Assembly (NCBI GenBank): GCA_036186865.1
Contig: AP025067.1
Coordinates: 19,428,055-19,492,054, forward strand
Direction: 5' to 3'
Length of the DNA stretch: 64,000 bases
Source of the DNA: Eustoma russellianum
Taxonomy: Eukaryota > Streptophyta > Magnoliopsida > Gentianales > Gentianaceae
Part shown: piece after piece, positions 22,030-33,446 of the stretch
Layout of the letters: every line of letters starts with the position of its first letter
Numbering within the stretch: position 1 is the first letter of the stretch
The notes under the pieces: generated by a model
What the model was told of the DNA's origin: nothing
The model's database searches: none
The model's input: the letters and a program-made list of their open reading frames with translations, nothing else
Made by a program: the position numbers and the translations under genes

Positions 22030-25000
22030 AGATAGAACTACGCAATGGTGTCGTAAGTCATCATACCTAACTTGGCTCGTAAGTTTTCAAAAGTGGCTTG
22101 ATTAAGGGGTTTGGTGAAGATGTCAGCGATTTGGTGATCAGTTCTTATATGGTTTGTCACTATATCCTCATTTTGAACATGATCGCGAAGAAAGTGGATC
22201 TCACACCTCAATGTGTTTGGCCTTAGAATGAAGCACCGGATTCCGAGAAAGCTTGATTGCACTTGTGCTATCGCAGAAAATTGGAATCTTTTCATTTTAA
22301 TGCCAAATCACTAAGTTTGCTGTTTAAGCCAAGTATTTGGGTAGTACATAAACTCAAAGCAATATACTACTTCGGCTTCAGTGGTAGAAAGAGCTACACT
22401 AGCTTGCTTTTTAGAAAACCAAGAAATCAAGTTGTTCCTATGAATTGACAAGTACCGCTAGTGGATTTTCTATCTAACTTGCAACCACCATAATCAGCAT
22501 CACTATATGCGTGTAATTCCAACTTAGCGTTTCTATCATACCACAAGTCCTAAGTGAGGTGTATGCTTAAGATATCCTAAAGATCTTTTTCACTGCATTG
22601 TAATGTGATACCTTAAGACAAGATTGAAACCTAGCACACATTACATACACTAAACATGATGTCAGGTCTTGATGCAGTTAAGTATAACAATGATCCAATC
22701 ATAGACCTATAGAGAGTGTCATCAAAAGGTTTACCATTTTCATCCTTATCAAGTTTGGTACTAACACTCATGGGGGTAGTTGTAGGTTTCAACCTTCAAA
22801 ACCAAACTTCTTAATCATATCATTGACATACTTAAGTTGGCTAATATGAATTCCTTGAGGGGTTTGTTTGATTTGAAGTCCTAAGAAATAATTCAACTCT
22901 CCTACCATTGACATTTCAAATCTGACTTCATACACTCTTCGAAGTCTTTTACTAAAGTAGGGTTGGTTGAACCAAAGATTATATCATCTACGTATATTGA
23001 ACTATTAACAATCATTACCTTTTCTTCTTAGGAATAATGTGTTGTCGATGGTCCCCCTTTGATAATTATTTGCAATAAGAAAGTTTGCAAATCTATCATA
23101 CCAAGCTCTTGGAGCTTGTTTTAAACCATATAGAGCTTTCTTAAGCTTATAAACATGGTTAGGATTCTTTGGATCTTCGAATCCAGGGGGTTGTTTGACA
23201 AACACTCTTCTTGGATGTATCCATTCAAGAACACTCTTGACATCCATTTGGAAGAGCTTAATATTGCTTAGACTTGCAATCGCAAGTAACAATCTAATTG
23301 CTTCTAGTCGTGCAACGGGTGCAAAGGTTTCTTCTCTAATCTATTCCTTCTTGTTGATTATAACCTTGTGCGACTAGTCTAGCCTTATTCCTTGTAATAT
23401 TTCCTTGTTCCCATTTTTCCTAAAGACCCATTTAGTTCCTATGATAGACTTGTCTTCAGGTTTAGGTACTAAGTCCCACACGTTGTTCCTTGTGAATTGA
23501 TTTAATTCCTCATGCATAGCATCTATCCATGATATGTCACCTAAGGCTTCCTTTACGTTCTTAGGTTCTAATTGTGAGATTAAGCTATGTCCTTCAAGTT
23601 GACTTATATTTCTACGTGTTCTAACCCCAACACTTGGATCCCCAATGATTATTCTCTAGGTGCCACCAATTCCTAGATTGGACTATGTTCACCCTCATCT
23701 TGTTCAAATGTTTCATTAGTAGTGAACATTATACTATGTAATTGGATCATTATAGTTACATTATCTTTCCAATTGCAAGTTTTTCATTTATATCATCAAG
23801 GGTTCATGCATGTCTTGTTCAGGGGAAGTTGGTTCTAGATGATCAAGTACAGGCTCAAGTAATACATCATCATCAAACATATTTTCAACATTTGTTTCTT
23901 GTTTATTTTGTGTTTATCACTAACTTCAAAGCATGCATTTTCATTGAATTTCACATGTATGGATTCAATTATCTTTCTAAGATGCAGGATTATAAACTAC
24001 CTATATGCTCTTGAGTTAGTGAAGACCCAACAAAATATGCATTCAATAGACTTTTGTTCAAATTATCTAGATATCCTTAGTGTTTAGCACAAAACATTAC
24101 ATCCAATACTTTTAAGATAATCTATTTAGGTTGTCTATGTTTAGCAATTCATAAGGCGTTTTATTTAATTTCTTTCTAATAGTAGCCTATTTATAATATA
24201 GCATGCACAACTAACAGCTTCAGCCCATAAATATTTAGGTAATTTATTTTCACAAAGCATTGTCCTAGCAACTTCTTGAATCGTTCTATTTTTACGTTCA
24301 ACAACTCCATTGAGTTGTGGTGTTCTAGGTGGTGAGAATTCATGTTTTATTCCATATAGTTCACAAAATTTGATTACATCTTTTTTTTAAATTCTCCACC
24401 TCTATCACTCTATCCTTCTAATTCTTTTGACATTTTCTTCATAAATGTTTTCAAGTTGCTTGATAAGGGTTTCGATTGCTAATGGAGCATCGTCTTTGTG
24501 TGTTAAGAACAATGTCCATGTGTAGCGTGAGTAATCATCTACTATGAACACACATAGTAGTGTCCACCTAGACTTCTTGTCCTACTTGGACCAAATAAGT
24601 CTAAGTGAAGCAATTCTAGTACATGACTAGTACTCACTTCATGTTTCGGTTTTAAAGTTTCTTAATGTGTTTTCCCTTAATACATGTTTCACACATTTGA
24701 AAATTATCTAAGTCTAACTTAGGCATTCCTAATTAAATTCTTCTAAACAATTTCTTAAAAGTTGAAATTCCTATATGGCCTAACCTTCTATGCCATAAAT
24801 TACATCTAAGTCATGTGATATTAGACACTTAACCCTTAGCATCTAACATGTTATCTAAAGTGAGGGTATAAATATTCCATCTCTATTTCCTTTTTAAAAC
24901 AATTTCTCCTTTTTCATTTTTATATATATCCAAAGAATTGGGAAGAAAAGGAGACATTCTAACCACAATCTATAAGTGAGAAATACTAAGTAATATAAGA

Positions 25001-27500
25001 TAGATGCTTACTAATAACACATTTGTATTTGAAATGTGTTAGGGTCCCCAATTGTCCTTTTCCAACAAACTTGTCCTTTGTTGTTGTCACGAATGTCACT
25101 TTCCTCCATTTTTGATATGTTCCAATTCGATGAATAGTTTGGGGTTCCCCGTCATATTGCCTCGAACATCCACTATCTAAAACCATTTGGTTCTTAGATT
25201 CTTTGACTTTGCCTCCTTCTTGCATTCCTTGCATTTTTCCTACAACAGAGACAAAGTTTTAGGTACCCTTTATTTGGGTCCTTGAATGTTAGGGGCATCA
25301 TTATCTTGTTTAGATCCCTTAGGTATCCAAACTTGAATATACCTTCTAGGCACATTTTTAGCATTGTTATAATTTGGAAAATAAGAAGAATTAGCATATA
25401 CATGATTATTCCACATAAGTGAAGATGCATTGTTATACATGTTGTGCCATGGTTGATAATCATTATAGGATGGCCGATTTATGATGTGTATAAGGCATGT
25501 GATTTGTTTCTTATATGGCGCTATATAAGTGTGTTTGTAGGCATTTCTATAAGACTTATAAGAGTGTTGCCTATACTTAGGTTCATATAAGTTGTATGCA
25601 TTTTATTCGGTCTCTTGCATTTGTATACATATAGGCATAATTTCTAGGTTGTCTAGATGCAAAGTTTGGCCTAGATGTATAGTTATGCATGTGTGTTTTT
25701 ATGGGTGCATGCTGCATCTTTATCTTTGAATAAGAAGAAGGAGTAGAAGAAGATTAGCAGGCAAGTTTGTTTTTATAACTTATAAGGTTGTTTCGTAGTT
25801 GAATGATACAACTTAGTCTTTTATCTAATTTGTCATCTTCTTCTTTACATCCCAATTCTAGTTTATCATTTCCATACTTTTGTGATGATATAAGTGTATC
25901 TAACCTATTTGCACCAGATTAAATTGTTCTATCATTTTTTTCTAAGGTAAATTTGGAAGACTTAAGTTGCACTATTTCATTTTCCACAACTTTCTAACTT
26001 GGATTTTAACATTTATTTTTCCATTTGTAACTTTTGTTCATCTTTCCTATATGATTCAATTTATTCTCTAAAGAATCAAGAGTATTAGAAGACTCTTATT
26101 TAAGAAATTCTAGTTGATCGGAAAATTCCAGTTGGACGTCTTTCAATTGTCATTTTCTTCAACTAGTTTCTTCTTTTCTTTAGAGAGCCTCTTACAGTGA
26201 GCATGCATTCTTAGGAATTCTTCATACATTCATCAAATGTCATGTCACTATCAGAAGAAGAACATACCTCGTTGGATACGAAGCAGACTTGAGCTTCCTC
26301 AGTTTCGGATTTCTGAGTCGGATGAGTCGCTCCATGTGCTCACCTTTATTGCTCGTTTCCCTTTTCTTGCCTTAGACTCCTTTGTCTTTGTCGTTTGAGC
26401 CTCCTTGTCCTTGGCTTGTTTATTATTGTTATTATTATATTATTTTTCTTCGTGGGACAGTCGTATGAAATATGTCCTTTTTTACCGCATTCATAACACT
26501 TTAATTCTTTATTATACCATTTGTTTGTGTTATTCTTCCTAGGTAGAGAAGAAGAAGAATTACGTTGTCTATTCATATTTGGACGTCTGAAAAACTTTCT
26601 AAGTTTTCTAGCTTCAATATCAAGTCATCATCTAATTCAGTATCACTATTACTGTCATCATTATTTGTATGTGTTTTAGTTGTTTTGAAGGCTATTGACT
26701 TACTTGATGATTTAGATGACTCGGACTTCCGTGGGTTTAACTTTACCTTATAGACTTTAAGAGACCCGATCAATTCATCCATTTTGGTGATTGACTTTTG
26801 TCTCCTCAATTGCAGTCACCTTTGGATCTCATTCAGCAGGGAAGGCTTCGTAGCACCTTTTGAATCTTTTCATTGTTCGAAAATGACTTCCCTAGAGCTT
26901 CAAGGGCATTGAAAATATTAGTAATCCTCAAATGCATAGATGTTATGGATTCGTTTGGCAACATTTTGAAGTCTCTAATTCAGTCATAAGCATGTTTATT
27001 TTTTACTCTTTAACACCACTAGTACTTTCATGCTTTAATACAAGTGATTTCCACATGTCGTGTGCGCTTGTGCAATTTGACACATATCCTGCTTCAGAAG
27101 TTGTAAGTCCATTCAAAAGTAATTGCATAGCTTTAACATTCATGGACATTTTCTTTTTATCATCCGATGACCATTCACTTTTATATTTTTCAACCTCTTG
27201 AGTTACTCCACTAATTTGTATAACTTTCATTGGAATGTACGGCTCATCTTCAACTATAGACCCATAAATCGATGTCTATAGCCATTAAGAATAGTCTTCA
27301 TTCTTAGTTCCAATGAAAAAATTATTGCCATCAAAAGAGGAGGGCGTTTGAGTAGACATACCTTCCAACTCACCTTTGTGAGAAACAATAGCCATAGTAT
27401 GTACCTTGGATTTGAGACAAGCAGTCTATAATGAATCGTTTGTTCTTGGCCTTGTATTGTTCGTATGGTGTTGAATCTTGCTTCTTTTGAGTGGTGTTGG
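22030..27500 (-). pseudogene. Element C: decayed copia gag-pol
   Basis: Reading down from 27500: the gag region (27003-27230, NVKAMQLLLNGLTTSEAGYVSNC, UBN2-type), a region rich in serine and aspartate (26573-26809), and a CCHC zinc knuckle (CYECGKKGHISYDC, about 26450-26500). Protease (MVLDSGCSRQ, about 25150-25185) follows, then integrase remnants at about 24150-24900. RT remnants lie at 23005-23292 (PPGFEDPKNPNHVYKLKKA, KQAPRAWYDRF). The RNase H tail (TDHQIADIFTKPLNQATFENL, broken here after 20 residues) is at 22038-22295. Dozens of frameshifts, many of one base, break the frame, so no domain is intact. The minus-strand ORF near 27254-27634 overlaps the start of gag and the primer site. Confidence 0.88.
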
Positions 27501-27504
27501 TCTA

Positions 27505-27516
27505 GCTCTGATACCA
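27505..27516 (-). other. Primer binding site of C (initiator tRNA-Met)
   Basis: The plus strand GCTCTGATACCA is the reverse complement of TGGTATCAGAGC. Two bases separate it from the 5' LTR beginning at 27519. Confidence 0.92.
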
Positions 27517-27518
27517 AA

Positions 27519-30274
27519 TGTTTGGACCGAACACCTGCAATGAATACCACTAGAGGAGGGGGTGAATAGTGGTTAGCGGAAATTACACTACAACCCTTTG
27601 TTAAAAACCCCTTGAAAACAGAATCTGAGACCACCTCAGATTCAGAACCCGTTTTTTAAAAATTCACAAATAATTGTACACAACTCCAAAAATTATGAAA
27701 CTTTCTAGAATTAAACTTCAATGAGTTAACAAGGTTATGTCCAAAAATCAGACAAAAATAAGATCGTTTGACCCTTCAAACAAATAAAAGATTCAGATGG
27801 TCAATCTGGATAGAATTGGACAGAATGTTGCTGATTTTGCAAATAGTGTTTCTCTTTGAATACTCAACCAAAAAGGTTGATGTTTATATCAAAACACTCC
27901 TTAGGATGTGTAGATAAGTTTCCAAAAGGCCCCTGACCTTAAACAATTATTGAAAACACAAAATTTAAGTTTTCTCAAAACGGGTCAGATTGTAGCCAGA
28001 TTGGAGCAGTTATCTTGCCAAAGAATGAAAGACTAACTTTTCCTTGCTCAAATCAAGTGATTCTTGTTGAAAATGAAAGCTAACAGTCTGAAGTATAACT
28101 CCACCAAAATCATGAATTTTGAAAATGTTTAGCTATTTTTTCAAATTGTGTGAAGTTGGGTGAAAACTGCAGTCAAAAACGGGCAGAAAACAGAAATAAA
28201 GAAACAAGAGAAGAACACGAGGATTTATCCTGGTTCGGTCAATGTGACCTACTCCAGTCCCAAGGAACACCTTTCCTTGGATTTCACTATGAAATGAACA
28301 CCTTACAACAAGAGCCAAGCTTGATCCTTGGGTTATACACCAACCCTACTCAAGACTTGGATAATCACCTTCTAAGGCAACACTTAGTTGCAACTCCTCT
28401 AACACCTATTGATGTAGCCTTATAAAGATGGATAATAAATCTTGCAAATGAAGCTCAAGAGGCTTGTAGCTCAACACAATACAACAAAAACACCTTTGCT
28501 ACAATGAACAAAACAACAACAACAAGAAGATGAAGATGAAAGCTAGACAATTCAACAAATGCTTGTGAGCTTCAAGTGTGTTTCATCTTCTTCACCAATG
28601 CCTCTATTTATAGTGTGATTTGAGCCTTGAAGATAAGAATGCACATGTGTCACCATCTTCATCATCAATTCCAAATATCTTCTCATCATTGGTTAGCCTT
28701 GTACACTTGGCAAATAAAACACAATGATTGGTCCACCTTGACAACTCCTTGTTGGCCGAATTTAACACCTTGGCAAGTCATAATTATCCTTTGCAAAATG
28801 AAGATAATAAGAAGGATAATGCCACAAGAATACCTCAATTTCTAGTCTTGAAAATAGGCATGTGGGATTTACCATTTCAAAGTCAAATTCAGCTCCAAAA
28901 TTTGAAAGTAGCCGTTAGCTACCATGCATTTTCCAACCATACATTTTGCTTTTTCTTAATAAAACAAGAAAGGATAATACCACCAAATTATCCCCAACTT
29001 CAAGCACCATAATAAGACATGTAAAGTCTTCATTTGACTTCAAAATCTGCTGAAAATATCCAAGAAAAAGCATATAGTCGTTGTCTATATTTGAAATTTT
29101 CAAGTTGGCAATTTTGCTAACTAGCTCCTTTTTGGTTGGTCCATTTGTCTCCAACTCATAAAATGAACTCCACATCATATCCACCAACATATTCACGTTT
29201 TTAAACATATATTTATGTGTAGCAACTCAGATTTTTGAAGAAGAAATAAATAGATAACAATTGACAAGATTATGTCAACGTGTAACACCGAAATTCCCCA
29301 ATATTTCTTCTTATATGTCAAGAATGTTTCCACACATTTGACACCTTTAATATCCCTGAATAATGATGATAAATATCCTCTTATAACATATATAAGAGGG
29401 TATTCAAGAAAAAAATAGAATGTGACATCTCAAATCGTCACATATTCAGCTGTAGTTAATAATATCATTGGTTGAGAGAATAAGATATAAGATCACCATA
29501 TTATCTTCAAAATAACAATAACACAGCTCCAAAATGAAGATAATAATATGCTCAAGAGATTCATTGAGTGAAAATACTATAAATACCCTTGGGGGTGTGA
29601 AATGACCAAATACCCCTGGTGTGAAAAAAACTCCAGAAATGACCCCGATGGTCAGAAATAACCATGATACCAACTTTGTCATCATAAATAGTAGAACAAT
29701 ATGCTCTTGAAATATTTCCACCATACCATGTTCCTACAAAACTCAAAATACCAATTTTGCCCTTTTGGTAAGTTGTAGAAACTTCCAAGGCATGTTAGTC
29801 ACAAGACAATAATAATCACCAAAAACACATAATAATCACATAATGAACATATATAAATCATATACAAATGAAAACAATCATTTTTAACACATTTTAGAAA
29901 ATTATTTCTAAAAACCCTAGACATCGATCGATCGAAGTGCCTCAGCTTCAGAGGTCGATGTCTCACAGAAAGTTTCAGAGTTTGCCTCTGACCTACATCG
30001 ATTGATCGAAGTGAGGGTTCGATGTACATCGATCGATCGATGTGTCTCAGGTTTAGAGATCGATGTCTCACAGAAAGGTCTTATACTTTCTTGCCTTACA
30101 TAGATCGATCGATGTGAGAGATCTATGTACATAGATCGATCGATGTGTAACAACATGAGAGATCGATGTCAACTTTTTCAATTTTTAATCACATATAACA
30201 CCATGTGTGACATTTTTAAGTATTCACCACTTAAAATCATGACTTTGAAAATTATCCAAACATATTTCTCAACA
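27519..30274 (-). mobile_element. Element C: 5' LTR
   Basis: 2756 bases, TGTTTGGACCG to ...TTTCTCAACA. Differences from the other LTR are mostly single substitutions and short indels, for example a shifted G-run near 27553 compared with 19030. On the minus strand it would carry the promoter for C transcription. Confidence 0.92.
29921..30170. repeat. Array of CGATCGATCG palindromes in C 5' LTR
   Basis: Same array as at 21395-21643 with small differences: one site reads ACATCGATTGATCGAAG, and another is restored to the perfect palindrome ACATCGATCGATCGATGT. Confidence 0.85.
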
Positions 30275-30740
30275 CCTAAGTGATGAATATTAAAGTTTAA
30301 TTTATGTATATTATGTGTAACATAATATATATAACATGTGCAAGAAGTTGGAATTTAATTAGAGAAAAATTGGGTAATCGATAAACGTCGAAAATTCGAT
30401 TTTCTACGTACACGACACATGGAACGTTTTTGGCATATCATATAACATGTATCTAGACACTTTTTACATATTTCATGCATCTCAAAGTGTTCTAGAAAAT
30501 TCAATTAAGGGCTGATTGGAATATACCATGTGTGTATAATTAAATATGCACTATTCTACAAAGTTTACAAAAATAAAATTCAGCACATGTATCTACACAT
30601 TCACACGCCTATCTCAGCTGAATTGGATCATATGTGGAGTCTTGTTGGCAACTTGATTGGTCAAGAATGAAGCATACAATATTGGTGACTTAAAAAAAGG
30701 AACTACAAAAGGTAACATTTCAAATCTTGTCACAATTGTG

Positions 30741-30766
30741 ACACATGCTGAAAATTCAGCATGTGT
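30741..30766. repeat. LTR palindrome 1 of D
   Basis: Perfect inverted repeat: ACACATGCTGAA, two bases, TTCAGCATGTGT. It matches the B copy at 57466-57488. Confidence 0.9.
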
Positions 30767-30897
30767 ACAATGGCTGGCCAAAATTCTCACTTTAATGGGC
30801 CATATTTTGTTGTCTTGAATCATTGTGAATAATTGAGAGATAGTATGGAAGTATTTTGAATTAATTATGAAATTAAAATGGTGATATTTTTGAATAT

Positions 30898-30926
30898 CAC
30901 ACATGCTGAAAATTTCAGCATGTGTG
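30898..30926. repeat. LTR palindrome 2 of D
   Basis: Perfect inverted repeat with 14-base arms (CACACATGCTGAAA) around one base. It matches the B copy at 57312-57343, which has 15-base arms. Confidence 0.9.
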
Positions 30927-31072
30927 GGAATGTATATAGCCGATTTCTAGGCCTTGTTGATGATAAATTTTTATTCCAAAAATGATAAGAATGTCTTGCA
31001 CTAAATGGTGATTGATTTCAAGGATTAAATCAAAGTAAACTTGGCAATATTTTGAATGAAATGTAAATGTTA

Positions 31073-31096
31073 CACATGCTGAATTTTCAGCATGTG
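31073..31096. repeat. LTR palindrome 3 of D
   Basis: Perfect inverted repeat: CACATGCTGAA, TT, TTCAGCATGTG. It matches the B copy at 57147-57166. Confidence 0.9.
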
Positions 31097-32493
31097 CAAG
31101 TGGTGTTATGGCCGATTTTTACAGGGTATTTTGGAGTTATTTGCCTAGCTAATTTTATGTGATGATCTTGTGAATTATGGTAACTATTTTATGATTACTT
31201 TGGCACATGTTTAAGTGTTATTCTCAGATTTGTCTAGTCATCAAGTGATGACAACATCCAACCAATCAATGAGTGCCAAGTAAGCAAGAGCTTAATGATC
31301 ATCCAATGAGGAGATGTCAAGTAAGCAAAGACATGTCACAATGATGCCATATACTCTTCCAAGGACTTAGAAGATAATTTTCAAGAGGGGAATAGCAACA
31401 AGGGGGGCGGCCAACATGTTAAAAGGAAAGGAAGAGAGCAAAACAAAAAGAAGAACAAGTCTTGCAATTTGAAAGATCAAAAACGTGTTCTAGCCTTCTC
31501 TTCTACACTCTTTCTTTCTTCTCTCTAAAAGCCTATTGTACTTATATTCATATACTTGAATAGGCTTCATATAGTCCACCACGAATTCTTTATCATTGTA
31601 AAATATTGATCAAGGTGTGATCAATCTTGCACTTGCAAGGTGGTGGTGTTCGTGACAATTGTATTCTCATACAAGGTTTGTAAAAGGTTGGAGTTGGTGT
31701 GTAACTCCATCAACCCTATGGTAAGGTGTTCTTTGTGTTGTGTGATTAGTGATAACCGAGGAAGGTATCCTCGAAGACTGGAGTAGGTTGTTTATAACAG
31801 AACCAGTATAAAATTCCTGGTGTCATTTACTTTCAGCACTTACTTTCTGTTTCAGCACTGTTTATCGTTTTTAATCACGTTTGTAAAAATAGTAAACGAA
31901 TTTCAAAAATTATGAAACTGTTCGGAATCATAGAAATACGTCTCAAGGTTCTTTTGGAACAAGTTTCAACCCTTTTGGACAAGTATAAGTCATCCAAATG
32001 TCCAAAGTTCTGAGACTAGTGCAGTCTGATTTTCAGGCTTGCAAAGGTTGAGACTTTGATCGTATTTGACTAACTTCCCAAAATAATTTTTTAAAACTGT
32101 TTCAACCCATTTAAATATAACTAATAAGGGGTTAGTGATTAAATTTTCAGAGCATTTGGAGTTAAGGACAAATAGGAATTAATTTTTCAAAACAGACTAC
32201 CAGTTCTGGCAGATTTGTGCAATCTGACCATCAATGATTTTTCAAGGGGTTAGAGGTTGAATTTTGATTTGAAATTTTTAGGAGATACTCAGAACATCTG
32301 ATGCTAAATTCTCTCCAAAGTTCAGAATTTTTGAAGACCTGCAACCTAGTTTTCAAATCGTTTTAAAACTAGTCCTGAAAACAGAAACTGTTTTCAGAAG
32401 TTGGGTTTTTGGTTTAAAACTATTTTAAAAACCACATTTTCCGCACCCACTATTCAACCTCCCCCCTTCTAGTGGTACCTTACAGATCCTACA

Positions 32494-33098
32494 CGACGGT
32501 CGCAGATCCATCTGCATAATCGATTTTCCAACCGACTCTCCTATATAAACAGAGGCAGGCTGTGCGATCAGAACACACACTCCTCCTCTGCATTCGTCGC
32601 TTTCTACTTTCTGCATCACGTCCAAGAGAAGTCAGGACACTCGTAAGGTTCGCTGCAGTTCAAGTTAAGCAGTGCCGCTCAACTGAACAGGTACCCGTTG
32701 TATCCTGGGAGATGGTTGCTAACGCCGGTTAGACACAGAATACCGGAGCAATACGTCTTCTGGACAGAGTCCTCGACTCGCCCCGGGTTTGGTTTACTGT
32801 TTATTTTTTCATATCCACACACCGAATGATTGCGTCTTGGTACAGGATTGATTGTTTCCAACAGATATAACACCCCCCCTCTCCATCAACTTGTTGAGAA
32901 AAACCCTAGACAAAGTGAAGGAGTATCGACGGGCAGCGTCACGAGCATTCAGCAACTGCATTATTCTGTTTGGATCATGTAAATTTTTATCTGCAATAAT
33001 GGATATATAGCCTACTGTATCAAAATCAATTGTTCGCTGTCGCTTTTGAAAATTTCGCCTTCGTTTAACTTTGCATTTCGCTTTCGATTGATCTGTAG
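32494..33098 (+). promoter_or_regulatory. Upstream region of the P1 fragment, possibly with an old LTR piece
   Basis: GC-richer than its surroundings. A TATA-like CTATATAAAC stands at 32541-32550, followed by a CT-rich stretch (ACACTCCTCCTCTGC). AAACCCTAG at about 32903 resembles the telo-box found in plant ribosomal protein promoters. ATCTGTAG directly before the ATG could be a splice acceptor of a leader intron. The part 32494-32865 (CTGGGAGATGGTTGC, then ...GTTTCCAACA) also resembles the 3' part of a copia LTR, so the TATA box may belong to that and not to P1. Confidence 0.35.
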
Positions 33099-33224
33099 AT
33101 GGAATTGTCTATCGGAGAACTCGCCTGCATTTACGCTGCTCTCATCCTTCACGATGACAGCATCCCCGTCACGGTAACGATTGCCATTCTGTTGAAGGCA
33201 GCGAACTTGAGCGTGGAGTCCTTC
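33099..33224 (+). pseudogene. 60S acidic ribosomal protein P1, first 42 codons only
   Basis: The translation contains GELACIYAALILHDD and KAANLSVESF, the conserved N-terminus of stalk protein P1, which binds P0/P2 and recruits translation factors. Full-length P1 is about 110 residues. Here the frame is P1-like for exactly 42 codons and then enters the LTR fragment of H, adding L-L-F-T-S before a stop. Relative to the family one residue is missing near codon 27, where A-D-K is replaced by V-T. The rest, including the alanine-rich hinge and the acidic C-terminal tail, was not found beyond H at 38393. It is either a broken gene or a truncated pseudogene copy. Confidence 0.8.
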
Positions 33225-33431
33225 CTACTATTCACTTCCTAATCATTTTAGGATTCTAGGTATTATTTTTTGTTTTGTTTTATTTCCTTTTACTAACTCA
33301 CGACGTGTATATGTAATATAATATGTATATATATATTTTATTGTCTTATGTGTTTGTTAATGTGTGTGTGCCTGTGTGTATTGCATGGAGTTGCATACAA
33401 TGTTTACGTATAAAAGTCACGGGTCATAACA
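33225..33431 (-). mobile_element. Element H: 3' LTR fragment (first 207 bases)
   Basis: Nearly identical to 38187-38392, from CTACTATTCACTTCCTAATC to ...GGGTCATAACA, with a few substitutions. It holds an AT-rich stretch (ATATGTATATATATA). The remaining ~1.85 kb of this LTR are absent. Confidence 0.88.
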
Positions 33432-33446
33432 TACCTCCTCCCTCAC
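33432..33446 (-). other. Polypurine tract of H
   Basis: The minus strand has GTGAGGGAGGAGGTA immediately before TGTTATGACC, the LTR start. Confidence 0.8.

Larger units (their letters stand above)
19000..30274 (-). mobile_element. Element C: complete Ty1/copia (SIRE-like) element inserted in D LTR
   Basis: An 11.3-kb element on the minus strand with two LTRs (19000-21746 and 27519-30274), both running TGTT...AACA. It also has a PPT (21747-21759), decayed gag-pol and a primer site (27505-27516), and is flanked by the 5-bp duplication CCTAA. It is the only complete LTR element in the window. Its LTRs look about 97-98 percent alike in stretches compared by eye, although the internal coding region is badly broken. 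Confidence 0.93.
30275..32493 (+). mobile_element. Element D: 3' LTR, second part
   Basis: It begins with the second CCTAA copy and continues the D LTR in register with the reverse complement of the B LTR (57950 down to 55736). It ends ACAGATCCTACA, equal to the end of the 5' LTR at 16937. It contains three long palindromes (30741, 30898, 31073) and, near the end, the region duplicated at 16144-16937. The minus-strand ORF at 30614-30904 crosses the palindromes and is not considered real. Confidence 0.9.

Noticed and set aside
30614..30904. 96-codon minus-strand ORF in D LTR
   Set aside because: It runs through the palindromes and has no counterpart frame in the B LTR.
32541..32550. TATA box of a functional P1 promoter
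   Set aside because: It lies about 550 bases from the ATG within sequence that also resembles a copia LTR end, so it cannot be assigned to P1 with confidence.
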